From contig CM046307.1 of NCBI GenBank assembly GCA_025267735.1, forward strand, positions 47,101,395-47,165,394: a stretch of 64,000 bases of DNA, written 5' to 3'. Made by a program: the position numbers and the translations under genes. This document shows, in pieces, positions 45,850 through 57,245 of this stretch; positions within the stretch are counted from its first letter, which is position 1, and every line of letters begins with the position of its first letter. The stretch comes from Mactra quadrangularis (lineage: Eukaryota; Mollusca; Bivalvia; Venerida; Mactridae). Below the pieces are notes generated by a model, which saw only the letters and a program-made list of their open reading frames with translations, did no database searches and was not told the DNA's origin.

Positions 45850-46110
45850 TTACTTTAAAACTTTGTACATAATGATAGCTGATTGATTAATGTTCATGGT
45901 TGATAGTGCGACAGGGACAGTGACAATCAGTGTGGTTGCTTGGTGTGCAGCAGCTGGCAACTTGTTCAACTGAATTACAGTTCTTGGAAAGTAAGAATAT
46001 TTATACGAGTCTTTGGACGTGCTAATATGTTTAAAAGAATGGAGATAGCTGCTGTTGCCTTGTCTTGTTTTTGATGTGTTGGGTATAAGTAAGGAGAAAA
46101 AATGAAACAA
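45850..46110 (-). pseudogene. LINE reverse-transcriptase C-terminal remnant
   Basis: The minus frame contains DSYKYSYFPRTVIQLNKLP AA followed by ATTL. This fits the well-conserved tail after the reverse-transcriptase domain of many LINEs (CR1/Jockey-type), usually seen as YK(Y/F)SFFPRTI..WN.LP. The preceding TSKTRQGNSSYLHSF segment also fits (R.TRG.S..F). The expected WN is replaced by LN, and there is no upstream palm domain, so this is a dead 3' fragment. It ends inside the mariner-like element. Confidence 0.65.
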
Positions 46111-46195
46111 AAAGTCGTCTGAGCAAATTTCAAAATCAAAAATAATTAGTTTATCAACCCATGATTTAAACTACAACGTAAGAAAGTTTTAATTT

Positions 46196-46549
46196 CGGAC
46201 TTTAGTCAGTTATCTTTCCATGATAAAATCTGAAGCAATCCAATTGGTGAATAGGTCCAATCAGTTGGAATCCTTGGATTTTATTATTGCAGTCCTATGT
46301 AAGGATAATAAATAGTTCATCTAATATCTTTTTTGTTAATGAAGATTTTAACAGCAGTGATGAAATTTAGATAGTTTTTTCCCTAAAAATACTTGAATTT
46401 CAAACAAACTGAATGATTGACAAAAAAGTCATTGAAGATTAATTTTTGGCAAATTGACGTTGAAAAGTAAGGGTAAAATCCCAGTAATCCAACAAATTGG
46501 ACCTACCTATTTGAAGAGTATACAAGGGGAAATAACTGACTAAAGTCCC
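46196..46549 (+). mobile_element. Harbinger/Tourist-like MITE, copy D, 354 bp
   Basis: The most diverged of the four copies: left end CGGACTTTAGTCAGTTATCT (first G mutated), right end ...AAATAACTGACTAAAGTCCC. The flanks TTT and TAT suggest a decayed 3-bp duplication. It lies within the mariner-like element at 45,634-46,634 and so is younger than it. Confidence 0.8.
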
Positions 46550-46634
46550 TATTTAGGTAACACTTCTTGCAATACGCATGAACAAGTCTTCTCTAAACTT
46601 CATTTTTGTCCAAGAACTTTTGGTATGCGCTGTA

Positions 46635-48134
46635 CATTGAAACAATAATGATAATTTAATTGACTTTCTCACCCTAAGTTAACATGACGTTGTTGAATGT
46701 ACTAACTTGATGAAGGATTGAATAGATTACATCAAAGAAGTCAAGAACTCCTAAAACCCACGTTATGAATTTAGAATTTTAATTATTTATGTATTCCCGT
46801 TTTTATTACCGTACGGAGAAAGAGGCGTGTTCCTTTGAATTTCTTTCTGGTTATTCCTAAAACGCCTGCAGTGGTTTTGTAATTTAACAAATTAAGTTTC
46901 ATAGCAAATGATTCTCATTCCCAATCTTTTACGACCATTTGTGTCGGGAAACATCAGTGGACGCTTGTTTTTGACTGTCGCTATTTTTTTTAAAAATACG
47001 CCCTAAGGACATAGATGCTCGAAATTATTTGTTTCCTATTTTTCGGATGACGCTCATTCGGATACATCAAAACTATAACGGTTCTTGCACCGCATTAAAT
47101 TGATTTTCAACTTATGAAACAAACAACATCTGTCCACGTGACATTTGGTTTAATGATAATCGCATTGAACAAATTAAATATTAAGCTGTTTAGCTGGACA
47201 ATAATAATAAAAAATGTCGAGAGGCAGATTTTGTAAAATTGTTTCTGACAGCTAAATGGTAGCAGTTGCAACTTAATAAAATGCACTGACGCAAAATTAA
47301 CTTAACTGACATGAAATTTGCCTGAAGAAATTTGATTTCGACACGTTCAGCCTCTGGCATTAAAACGACAAAGAACAGTTCATATTTTTCTCTCGAGTAT
47401 GCGACAGGTGTCTGCGTTGAACGAGTATATGTCACGTGCGACATTGACATAGTGTTTGAAGAGTTAAATTAAGTTGATAAAACATTGATTTTAATAACTG
47501 TAAATTTTATCAAGGCAGAGGATGAAAATACAGAAATAGTTTAAAGCTGTCGGCTGTTATATATAATCAATATAATTCTTAATACTGGTATCTAATTACT
47601 GTATAAATATAGGTTAAAAACTAACTATAATATACAGCTACAATTTCCAGATTAAAGACCAACTACCTAAATATCTTGAAGCTTACAGTTTTCCAATCAT
47701 TAACCTTTATCAATAGTTGCAATATTATCTTCAATAAGTTCTGTAAAAAAATAAGACTATTTATTTAAAATCATATAATGTCGAAAATGTTTACCGAGTT
47801 CAAACCGCACTGGACGTAAATGGCATTCCTACGACAAATTAAAGAAGCGTTGCGAGAAAAAAAGGTTTAACTTCGCAATTCATGGTCTTAATCGCATGCT
47901 GACGGCATTGAAGAGTCTCAACCCCTCAAAAACTTAATATATACATTTTCTATATATGTATGCGTATATTAGTCTGCGTTTAACTTCAAATTAATAAAAT
48001 CAAGAGGCATTCTAAATTATGTTTTCCTTTTAATATACATTATTCTTGTGCCGGGACGACATTTAATTGCCGTCACTGCCTTATATGTAACTATAATTAT
48101 GATAACAATATTGAGAGGGGGGTTATACCGACAG
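46635..48134. other. AT-rich non-coding stretch
   Basis: No gene or repeat recognised over 1.5 kb. The 86-codon minus frame at 47,190-47,450 has no family features. Confidence 0.35.
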
Positions 48135-48490
48135 CCTGTGGTCTTAAAGGTTCTAGTTCACAGATTTGTTTGAGGGTTTTTCTATCTTATCAAAATACCA
48201 TTCTGTGTCTGTCATTGGGTCAAAACAAACATTCTAATTATTTCAAGACAAACTGACCTATAAATTCCAAGAAATATACAATAAAAGTCACAAAAAATGC
48301 ACTAAAATTGTCTATACCGTAATATACGGGGTAGATTTTTACTACTTGAAACACTATCATTTGTAGATGTAAGTCCATTTGCCCTAAAATTTTCAATATC
48401 AAAACCCTAATTTCCTGTATCAAAAGCTGTTTCCATACAATTTAGGTAGTTTCAGAAAAAGTTGATATATAAGTATAAATCTGTGAATGA
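48135..48490 (-). repeat. Dispersed repeat family X, inverted copy
   Basis: The minus strand matches 1,455-1,815 in order: ATCAACTTTTTCTGAAAC, GTATGGAAACA, TACATCTACAAATGA, TTTCAAGTAGTAAAAATCTA, TGTGACTTTTATTGTATATT, GTGAACTAGAACCTTTAA. The upstream tandem block is only partly present. Confidence 0.7.
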
Positions 48491-49409
48491 GTACCTTTAA
48501 TAGAAGAATGGCCATTCCGAGGAACAACATTTCTACACTGCTTCAGAAAGAAAACATCTAATGTATGTATTTGGTACTGTAAGAGAGTATTGACTAACTG
48601 CAACAACAAGCTGCTACAGATTGATGACAATGTCGTATTAAAGGAGATACCAGTATGGCTTCCTTCAAACATTGTATGTTTTGGTCAATGTGACAAGTCT
48701 TAGTTGCTTCTCTACGGAATCTTTGTCTCTTGTTTTGTGTCCAGTTTATGTCCAGTTTATAAGTAGGGATTATTGTAATAAATTATCTACACCCTTTTGC
48801 TAAATGTAGAAAAACAATACTGCGTGTGCTTGTTATTTATGTATAGCTTGTACGAATTTGCCTGAAATGGATTTATATTTCATATTATTATATTTATATA
48901 TTATATTTTGTCTCATACCGTTTTTTAAACATTCAGGAATTAACATGAAACGGACAGTTCATCAAACCACTTTTCAGTAATATGATAAAAATTGTATGTC
49001 TTTGTCTTACAACGCTTTTTTAAACATTCAGGGATTCATATGAAGAGAACAAGTCACCTAACCATCGTTCTAGGAATGTACCGTAACAAGACTGCCTCCT
49101 CCCATCAGATTCTCCGCATGTTCTCACACGAACAGCCGATAACTGATCTCGTACCTTTGTGGCTGTTTTCTGGTTCTTTATTCATACCCTTTACAGCTAT
49201 GGGTTCTCAGTAAAACTTCCTCAACGTTCAGCATTCATCAATGTACATTGTATATAAATATTTATACGATCGTAAATAATTTATGTACATATTTCTCACA
49301 CCACTGACCATAATTCAAGTATTAAACTTTCTTGAAGAAAAAAATGAAGTCAAATCGGACATAAATAAATCATAAAAACGATTCCGATCAAAAGTTGAGA
49401 TGTTTGATA
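48491..49409. other. Non-coding stretch with a short tandem duplication
   Basis: TTTTTTAAACATTCAGG followed by ATTCATATGAA or ATTAACATGAA occurs twice, near 48,922 and 49,015, about 95 bp apart, within longer diverged duplicates. No gene recognised. Confidence 0.45.
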
Positions 49410-49642
49410 TACAGTGCCATTCAAAAATTCTAGGTCAAAAAAATATTTCAGGATAAACTTCTAATGCATATCGCAAGAAATTTAACTGGGATTAATGCTT
49501 AATCATGCTACAAAGTTTAAATCATATGTCGATATACAATCAATGTTGATTTTGGAATTGGCTCAGATGTCTCTTTTTGTAAAAGTGAATTTGTTTAACC
49601 TAAAAACAGGAAAATTTCGAAAAACTTTTGTCGGGTACTGTA
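49410..49642. mobile_element. Mariner-like MITE, 233 bp
   Basis: Ends TACAGTGCCATTCAAAAATT and ...CTTTTGTCGGGTACTGTA are inverted and framed by TA. The core is inverted relative to 9,249-9,463 (AGACATCTGAGCCAATTCC on the minus strand). No transposase. Confidence 0.7.
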
Positions 49643-50270
49643 TATATTTTGAAAATGTTCTATAAGATCGTTATCTTTGATAACTTCTAGATGAATATTT
49701 TTCATATATACTTAAATATTTACCACTTTTCTTGATCTACGATAAAAATTAATTTTAGCTTCCGGGCAACTTGCGCATGCGCCGATGCCCACTCTACTTG
49801 GTCACGTGGTCTAGATTATAGATTTTCTGATAGGCATCTATCTCAACGTTCTATCTTTCACATGGGTACAGAAACAAATAAACACATAATCAGGGTAGAA
49901 TCCGAGACGAAAAACGAATTAAAAATGAAAATTGAACCGTGTTTGAATTGCATGAACATAACAGATGTTTCAACTCTGTGGCTCATTTTCTTCAAGAAGT
50001 GAAAAACTGTTTTTTTTCTCCTCGTCTGGCGTAAATTGTATTACGAAAACGATGTATCTGTCATAGGAACAATTAGTTATAACTAGTCAATAAAACATTT
50101 CATACAAGTTTCCACATGAATAAGACATTTTAACAGAAACATATAAATTCTACAATACTGTTTTTACCAAGAGATGCTCTGCAAAAAAGCGTCGACTTAG
50201 GTAAACAAATTGCAAGCACTTGAATCTACTTTGTATTCATTTGTACTAAAAATTTTCAAAATGTTAAAAC
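49643..50270. other. Non-coding stretch
   Basis: Nothing recognised apart from a GCGCATGCGC-type palindrome near 49,775 without other promoter signs. Confidence 0.35.
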
Positions 50271-50592
50271 TAGTAGCGTGTTCACTTACCGCGAACGTAA
50301 CAGAACGTAACATAACGATACATTCGGAACTCCTCGGCCATTCGCTGCGAATAATCTAATCTAATACACAAATATGCGATCGTTAAGGTAATGAGTGATG
50401 TTTCAAAATTTACGGACTAAAAACGAAACATCACTCAATGCCTACACGATCATATATTTGTTTACTTCAACACAGGTAGTTTCAAAATAGCGTCTAAATA
50501 TGTCCGAGATTATTCGCAGCGAATGGCCGAGGAGTTCCGAATGTATCGTTACGGAACGTTTTGTAACGTTCGCGGCAACTGAACACGCTACA
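50271..50592. mobile_element. Near-complete palindromic MITE, ~320 bp
   Basis: The left arm GTAGCGTGTTCACTTACCGC + GAACGTAAC...ACATTCGGAACTCCTCGGCC + ATTCGCTGCGAATAATCT is matched by the right arm's complement with few changes (about 85 bp). An inner pair, GAGTGATGTTTC and GAAACATCACTC, flanks a short loop, so almost the whole element can fold. The arms are CpG-rich. No clear target duplication was found. The motif TTCGGAACT..TTCGGC at 3,511 may be related. Confidence 0.75.
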
Positions 50593-51325
50593 GATTGTAA
50601 CTCGTGAAAGCTTGAATTATAAAACATCATCTGTGTATTTTTTACACCATTTTTTTTACTTCATTTTCTGGAAAATTTTGTATATTTGTAAATACTGTAT
50701 GTAAATAATTCTGGTGTTTTAATGTGGATAGTTAAAGGGTTTATGTCATTTTAGTTTTGTTTGCTCGACATATGGCGTCCATGGTAACAGAAGGTTGTTG
50801 CATGTACATTAAATACAATCATATTTGATTACATAAACCTCAAAATAATGGTATTATTTTTTATCAATAAAGAATTTAAACATGTACGAAATGGCAACAG
50901 TTGGAATAAAATAAAAACCATTAATACTTCAAAGCGATAACTTCTGTATTTCGTATTCTGTAAAACCTTTTCAATAAAATTGGCTGTAAAATGAAAATAG
51001 AAAATGCGTTTTTTTTTTTATGAATAGGTTCAATGACTTAGTAACAGATCGAACTAATGGCTTTTTCTCAGGTAGCATGAGGGATAGTTTATTTTCTCTC
51101 TCAATTAATGACTGTCTTAGAAATGACGATGACACATTGCCTCATGGAGGTAATTTCTTTAGATGTTGTTAGATTGTTAAAGTTTTGTTATAAAAGAGCA
51201 CTACAAACAAAGTACGAAAACAAGAACTTAAGGAGTAAGGAGCCATAGATGGACAGTAACTACCATGTTATAATATAAAAAATATCAGAACGTTGAAGCA
51301 TGGAACAAAAGTTTTTGTATAGGTT
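50593..51325. other. Non-coding stretch
   Basis: Nothing recognised. Confidence 0.35.
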
Positions 51326-51592
51326 ATATCACGGTGGTCAGTCCATTACTCACTGTTCCTGAATAGGCTAAATATATGGATTTAGCTGGAAACCAGATAC
51401 TAGGCGCATACTTCCGTCAGTGGCTGACTACTGTCCTACATGATTTATAATCAGTGGTAGGAGGAAGAATGGCCGTAGAAATCATTTCATAACCAAGCTC
51501 CACGAAAGTATACCCCGGCCGGGAATCGAACCTCCTCCATCCGTAGACTTGAGCGCAACCGACTGAGATAGCCGAGCGGGTGGAAACGTATC
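51326..51592 (-). repeat. tRNA-derived SINE, family 1, full length
   Basis: Best copy of family 1. On the minus strand: head CCCGCTCGGCTATCTCAGTC + GGTTGCGC with B-box GAGGTTCGATTCCCGGCCGG, then GTATACTTTCGTGGAGCTTG, CAGCCACTGACGGAAGTATG + CGCCTAGTA, CAGGAACAGTGAG and GGACTGACCACCGTGATATA. A-to-B spacing is tRNA-like. Confidence 0.82.
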
Positions 51593-52731
51593 TAAATAAA
51601 ACTTGTCTTATTCCGTACTTACGAAACTACACCTCGTTCTTTGACAAAACCAGCCGATTACAGATTTAGTCTGACATATTATGGCCAGTTTATTGAGGGT
51701 GACTATGCACGTGGTCATGTTCCTCTGCTCTTTCAATAGCAAACACATCTAACAATTGTTAGTGCTGGTAACGGTCAGTCTGTTAGCATTATTAATATAC
51801 CTGCGAGACGATATAATATCAGCAAGACCAAACAAGGGAGATTTCAGCGACCAGAAGACTTTAACAAAAACAACAACATATGACAAGCATGGATCAAATT
51901 CACGTGTCTAGGCTACTCTACGATTATGCATTTTTTGAAATAATTTAATCGTTCAGTGTAAATCTACTCATTCTTCATTACTCACGTGTACTTTAATAGT
52001 TTCATTTTGACCCATCCAATTACTTTCCATGAGCTCATAAATGACCTTTAGACCATTTGACGTTTACCCCACCCATCCCTCTCCATATTTAAAGTTCATA
52101 TCATATAGAACGACTCACAAATACATTATTCTACATGAGTATAGTTCACTTCTTTATCGATTTCAGTAAATATAAGTAAATTTGTCGAAACTATTGTTAA
52201 AATGACTACATTGTATGAATTATGAATGAACTCTCAAGCGGGAATAATTTTGTTTATAATAAATACTTCAACTAGTGCATCGTTAACTATAATAAATCCC
52301 CAAGTGTCAATGACGAACGATCATTATAGTTATAATGACGCTAGCTTGAACTCAATTCTTCACTCATAAAACTGAATATTTATTATTGGAGAAACAAAAC
52401 AATTAATTAGAAGGACTACATTGTTAGGGCGTGAATCACTGTGGTCATTTATTAAAATCATTTTTTTTCAGTTAGACGTGGAGGGTTCACAATTATTAAT
52501 AGTACAATAAGCTGGTGACTGTTTGAAACGTAATATTTGAACAAGACTTGGTCATTCATTTTAAAGATGCTTGTTCACAAATTTCAACTTAAATATCAAA
52601 TTTTCTTAAACTCTCAAAATTCTATAGAAAACTTTAAGTAGCAGTAAAGTAGCGTTCTGATAATGACATGTTCACTGCAAATTTACATACAACTGTAAAA
52701 TATGGTTAATTTGTGCAGAAAACACTAACGC
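51593..52731. other. Non-coding stretch with a family X fragment
   Basis: At 52,530-52,700 the sequence (GCTTGTTCACAAATTTCAAC, TTCTATAGAAA...AGCAG, TGATAATGACATGTTCACTGCAAATT) resembles the first part of family X at 1,318-1,580. No gene recognised. Confidence 0.45.
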
Positions 52732-53076
52732 CTCAGTCCCATAAAATCGTGGCTTGTTGCGGACCCGTACGTGCAGACAGCCGTAAACCGTGGGAAGCTT
52801 GCGTATCAAGATGACGGTAGGCACATGGTACAAAACAACACACCTTTACGGAGCCGTAGCTGAAGGATATGCAAGTTTAATCCATACTCGGCCACGATTT
52901 TGTTCACGATTTGACTTTGAAACTGATACGTGTAACCACGGCTCATCTCACGGACCCTGCTAAAAACGTTACAACCCGTAAGGGTACGCAAGAGTTCGTA
53001 CGGTTTCTTGCGGAGCTTGATTGCATGGCGCCCGTACCGTTCCCTTACGGCTAGTTTTATGTTTATGGGACTGAAG
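52732..53076. mobile_element. GC-rich MITE-like element, 345 bp
   Basis: Ends CTCAGTCCCATAAA and TTTATGGGACTGAAG are inverted. The interior is unlike its AT-rich surroundings: GC-rich, with many CGTACGG, CCGTACG and CTTACGG motifs in both orientations. The minus frame 52,806-52,991 is open for 61 codons but has no recognisable family. A clear target duplication was not found. Confidence 0.55.
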
Positions 53077-56000
53077 CTTTACCCGTTAGTAACGGTATAG
53101 ATGAATGAAGTGCGATATAGTGACTTTTTATTAGAATGCCATTTTCTTTACATACATATTATATTACATTCGCACTTTTTAAACATCAAGAATTGGCAAA
53201 AAATTGTTATTGCGTAGCTTTAAAGTTTGGACGAGGTTTGCTCATTGTTAGAGTACATGGATTTGATGACTATTTAGACTGAAGTTTTGTGGTCACTTAA
53301 TTAAACTAAGCTAGGACACAAAGAGCTCTGAGTACTTTAACTTCACGATTGTTGAAAGTGATGTTTTAAAATGTCATTCCTTATATAGATGAACAATAGA
53401 CTGTTATACACTTATGTCAATTAAAATCGGAAATAATCCAACAAAATAAGATGTTGTAAAGTGTTGGTGTGTGTAATCTGACATAAACATTATTACATAT
53501 TGATTTTGAAAGACTCGTGTGAAATTATTAAAAAAACCGGAAATATATTTCTACGCATGCGCAGTTGAGAAATATCTAAAAGGCTGATGTATTAAGTTAT
53601 AATCCTTGATTGACAAGATCTTTATGCTAATATTTTGGTCGACTTTAACGTCTTTATAATGACTCACTAGTATATAATATATAAATAAAAACTCAACTTC
53701 CGAGGACTATTTTGAATGTCTGCTCTGCGCATGCGTATAACTGAAGAGATTTACACTCAGACGCCTCTTGTCAAACTTTTGTTGTTTGTTGGATTATGTA
53801 TTGCCATTATGTACTTATCAGTTTTTGTTCTGACTTCAGGCTTCATTAAAATTCACAAATAAGGTGTATACATATATGCATGTTTGATAACCCATCACAG
53901 TGTCAAAGACTCCCTAGCACTGATGACGATTTCTTCTTTCACGAAGCTACTAGAATCTCGAACGCTTCCATCTCACTAATGATGTAACAGTCAAATACTT
54001 GTCCTGTACTTCTTTTAGTAAATATACCTAGTTCTATAAAACAGTCAAAAATTTCGGCCAATGTACAATGGTCAATTATTGGCACTTAAAACTCACTCCT
54101 TCTGTTACCAAAATATTCATTAATGACATTGAAGTGTCTATTTTACACCAAACTTAGTATAGACGATCCCATTGGCTTAGTGTAACAAAATTATCTCCCC
54201 TAAAAACAACTCTTCAGAAATTTTTGATGGACACTAGATATGAGAGGGTCCACTTTGGATGAATGGCTATTTTATTGATTGGTTTGAAGTTGTTTAACAT
54301 TTCATGAAAATTGTTTGAGAAGATGGTCACTCATCGTAATTCTCTGAAAAAATCCATCTTCGCTGACACGTTTGTCAATACACAAAATTCTTAGGTCCAT
54401 TAGTTTTGTTGACCAATGGTTCTTAATAATTCAAACCAGTAGGGAAATAGTGGTCGACTACTTTGATCGATCACAAATGTCCGAGTGAAGAACAAGCACG
54501 ATTTCATTTCCTGCACTCTGTTTTAGTAAAAACTTCAATAATGCAATAAGGTTGCCTAATTACTTACATTTTCTGAATATTATTCCACGCACGTCTCTCC
54601 GCGGCGGAGTGATATCTGAAAAAGTAGTTCCTGGCTTTAGAATGGACGCTGGAGATTATTTCGTTGACTTTGTATGACGGCAACAGTAAGAAAATTAAAG
54701 ATTCAAGTTTCTATTAGTATTCATTCTTACACGCAGTCGACAATGCTTGTTTTTGGCATCACGTATTTATTGTCTGCCCAAACATTTCATTCAGTTTTAT
54801 TCCCAGATGAACGTCTGTTGCAAGAAACAAAATATTTTTGAAACAAACATTTCTTTAGTAAGTTTGTTCTATATTTTAACAGTTTTGACCAGTTCACGTA
54901 ATACTTATGACAAGAAGTGTGTCTTATATAGCACGATGTATGCTTGATTTTCAGGCCAATAAATGATTCGAATAATTATGTTCATTTTTTTAATTTTGTT
55001 TCATTTTTTTATACAAATTAACTATAGCATGATGATAAAACAATGTTCTAACGACTTAGATATATTAATCACTTTCAAATCTGCTTCCTGGTCACCCAAT
55101 ACTGAGCTAGTAGAATAAAATATCTTGCTCAAGGAAACAATGAGGTTAGATAGGAAGTGATTTGAATCAATCTGGTAATCAATGCTTACCAGTCCAATGT
55201 CGTAGCCACATGCTACAAAAATGTCAGCTGATGTCATGCCGGATGTTGACCCAAACACATTCAGTTCTGACACACAACGCTAAGCCGAGTAGGTATCTTA
55301 TAAACCTATACTTCTAGTAAGCTAGCTTTTCCTAAATGTTGTATATTTCATAAGTTCGAATCAAAATATCGCAAAATGTTCGCGACAGTTTGCTGTAGGG
55401 AGTCATCAGAACGCGCGACAATTATTTGCTGAAGGGTTTCTTTAACGCACGCATTACACCTATCGTCTGCGAAGCTAAGTATGAATAAAAGCTGAATATT
55501 TTTAATTTTGATTTGTACTATGTTTTATTTCCTTCCTGGGGTAAACTTTGTCTATATTTAACATTTTCCTAACTCATTTATGAAGTTAGCAATAACTCGA
55601 TAACAAATGACCTTTGATATTGTTTTTATTGTCGTTCGAAATTATTCCACAAATCATATGCGTTCATATTTCGCCGTAAAATATTTTCTATTAACTTTCA
55701 TTTCCATTCTAAGTAACGCCATACGATTCTGTGGTTATTACAAATTTTCCGGAGAAAACTACGTCTACAAAATAACTAACTCATTAGTCAAAAATTGGGC
55801 ATTGAAAGACAAAAAAGGATGAGGCCGTTTTTTCGTGACAGATTTAAAAGAAGTCCAATGTGTCATACGAATAATAAAATGTCAAATTTAGATGGACGCT
55901 GTCACAGTCGGACTCGAATATGAAATGACCAATGGCCGTGATTTAACGAGAAATTAGACTGTAAAGAACTGAACGGCTGATAATTTAAGTGTAATAAAAC

Positions 56001-56108
56001 CGAGGGGAATAGGGAGAAAGATAAGTTAATCAGTTGCATTTAGCTTGGAGAAAAATTAAGTATGATTGGTTCTTCTGTGTGGAAGATGTTAGTACGTACA
56101 TTGTAACT
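53077..56108. other. Long non-coding stretch
   Basis: No gene established. An 83-codon minus frame (55,022-55,273; MSELNVFGSTSGMTSADIFV...) has a less biased composition than most chance frames, but no splice context or known family. Two GCGCATGC palindromes (53,559, 53,728) occur without other promoter features. Confidence 0.35.
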
Positions 56109-56240
56109 CAGGGGCGGATCCAGGATTTTTTTCAAGGGGGGTCCGTACTTTTCTAGGGGGTCAGAACCTCGAACCACAATCTTATTATACACATTTTGCA
56201 GATCCGGACCCCCCCTGACCCCCTCACGCTGGATCCGCCT
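56109..56240. mobile_element. hAT-like MITE, 132 bp, 8-bp target duplication
   Basis: Ends CAGGGGCGGATCCAGGATTT and ...CACGCTGGATCCGCCT are inverted. Flanks TTGTAACT (56,101-56,108) and ATGTAACT (56,241-56,248) match at 7 of 8 positions. An 8-bp duplication with CAGGGG-type ends is the hAT signature. It is a deletion relative of 14,511-14,818 and 62,766-63,022. Confidence 0.82.
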
Positions 56241-56529
56241 ATGTAACTCCTATATTGTATGTTAGTTACTATTCTAGAGAAGTATTCAAAGCTGCTTCGC
56301 TGTTTTCAACTTGATTTGTCAACTTTTTTAAACTCCATTATTCCATTAACTTTTTTCAAGCATTTCGGATTTTTCTTGGTGATTTTATATGTGCATGAAC
56401 GTCAGTCAATTCTTAAACCAAAACACTCTTTTAAAAAGGTCGTACTTTGTAGGCTGCTTTATACAAAGGCTATAGCTCGGACCAGCTGGAACCAAAACAC
56501 TCAGTAAGAGTAGAAATTGATTGTAACTT

Positions 56530-56745
56530 TTTTACAACCCACTCACCGTTCATCAAGAGGCTAAATCTCTAGATTTAGCTATTGACTAATTACTAGGTGC
56601 ATACTTCCACCAGTGACTCAGTGGTAGGAAAGAGAATGAACGTAGAAATTGTTTAATGACCACCTTCCAAGAAAGTTTGCCCAACCGGGAATCAAACCCA
56701 CTACCATTTAATCAGTGGACTTGTGCTCTACTGACTAAGCAAGCT
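56530..56745 (-). repeat. tRNA-derived SINE, family 1
   Basis: On the minus strand: B-box GTGGGTTTGATTCCCGGTTG, then AAACTTTCTTGGAAGGTGGT, GTCACTGGTGGAAGTATGCA + CCTAGTAAT and CTAAATCTAGAGATTTAGCC. The central domain is shorter than in 51,326-51,592. The 72-codon + frame across it is not a gene. Confidence 0.72.
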
Positions 56746-57084
56746 AGTCGTTGCAGGTTGTACAGCACACACAGAGTATATAGGTGGCCTAAAGTTATCT
56801 CTAACTATAGAAATATGACAAATACTCAATGCTACTTAAATAGGCAGACAATGTGGTCTTTTATTAGAAAATGAGAAATTTGATCCTAGAGATCTAAAGA
56901 TGTAACTTAAAGCTATCCATCAAAATTGTCATTCTTCAATTTAAGACGGGCACCATCCATCATTTCTGCAGTGTAGTTACTAGAGTTAGACGTTGCTAAA
57001 ATCAGGAAGACTGTTTGTTTCTAGACGTTGGCTAGGGTTGTATGGGGGCTTTTAATTATAGTTGGTAAATGGGTTTTTTGTTGA

Positions 57085-57245
57085 CAAAACATGCGTGGGC
57101 GTTAGCCAGTGGTTTCGACGTTGGATTTGGTAATCTTTGAGTAGCCAGCTCCGCATTGGTTCAAATCTCATCCTAAATCTACCTTGTTTTCCCTTAAGTA
57201 AGAAAACTTGATCCTTCTTGTCCAGTACTGGGAGAACATAAAACG
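57085..57245 (+). repeat. tRNA-derived SINE, family 4
   Basis: The tRNA-like head TAGCCAGTGGTTTCGACGTT + GGATTTGGTAATC...CCAGCTCCGCATTGGTTCAA + ATCTC parallels 4,838-4,915 at moderate identity. Diverged; not a working tRNA. Confidence 0.55.

Larger units (their letters stand above)
45634..46634. mobile_element. Mariner-like element with nested insertions, 1,001 bp
   Basis: Left end TACAGTTCCCTCTAAAAGTC is mirrored by right end ...AAGAACTTTTGGTATGCGCTGTA, with TA at both edges. The family core GTCGTCTGAGCAAATTTC sits near 46,105. Inside lie a LINE reverse-transcriptase tail (45,880-46,110, minus) and a Tourist-like MITE (46,196-46,549). The original mariner-like sequence is thus only a few hundred bases. 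Confidence 0.6.

Noticed and set aside
53559..53740. GCGCATGC (NRF1-like) palindromes as promoter signs
   Set aside because: Isolated motifs without a CpG-rich context, start codon or exon; also present at 10,962 and 49,775 without support.
55022..55273. 83-codon minus-strand frame with balanced composition
   Set aside because: No recognisable family, no clear start context or splice sites; could be chance. Left as a remark only.
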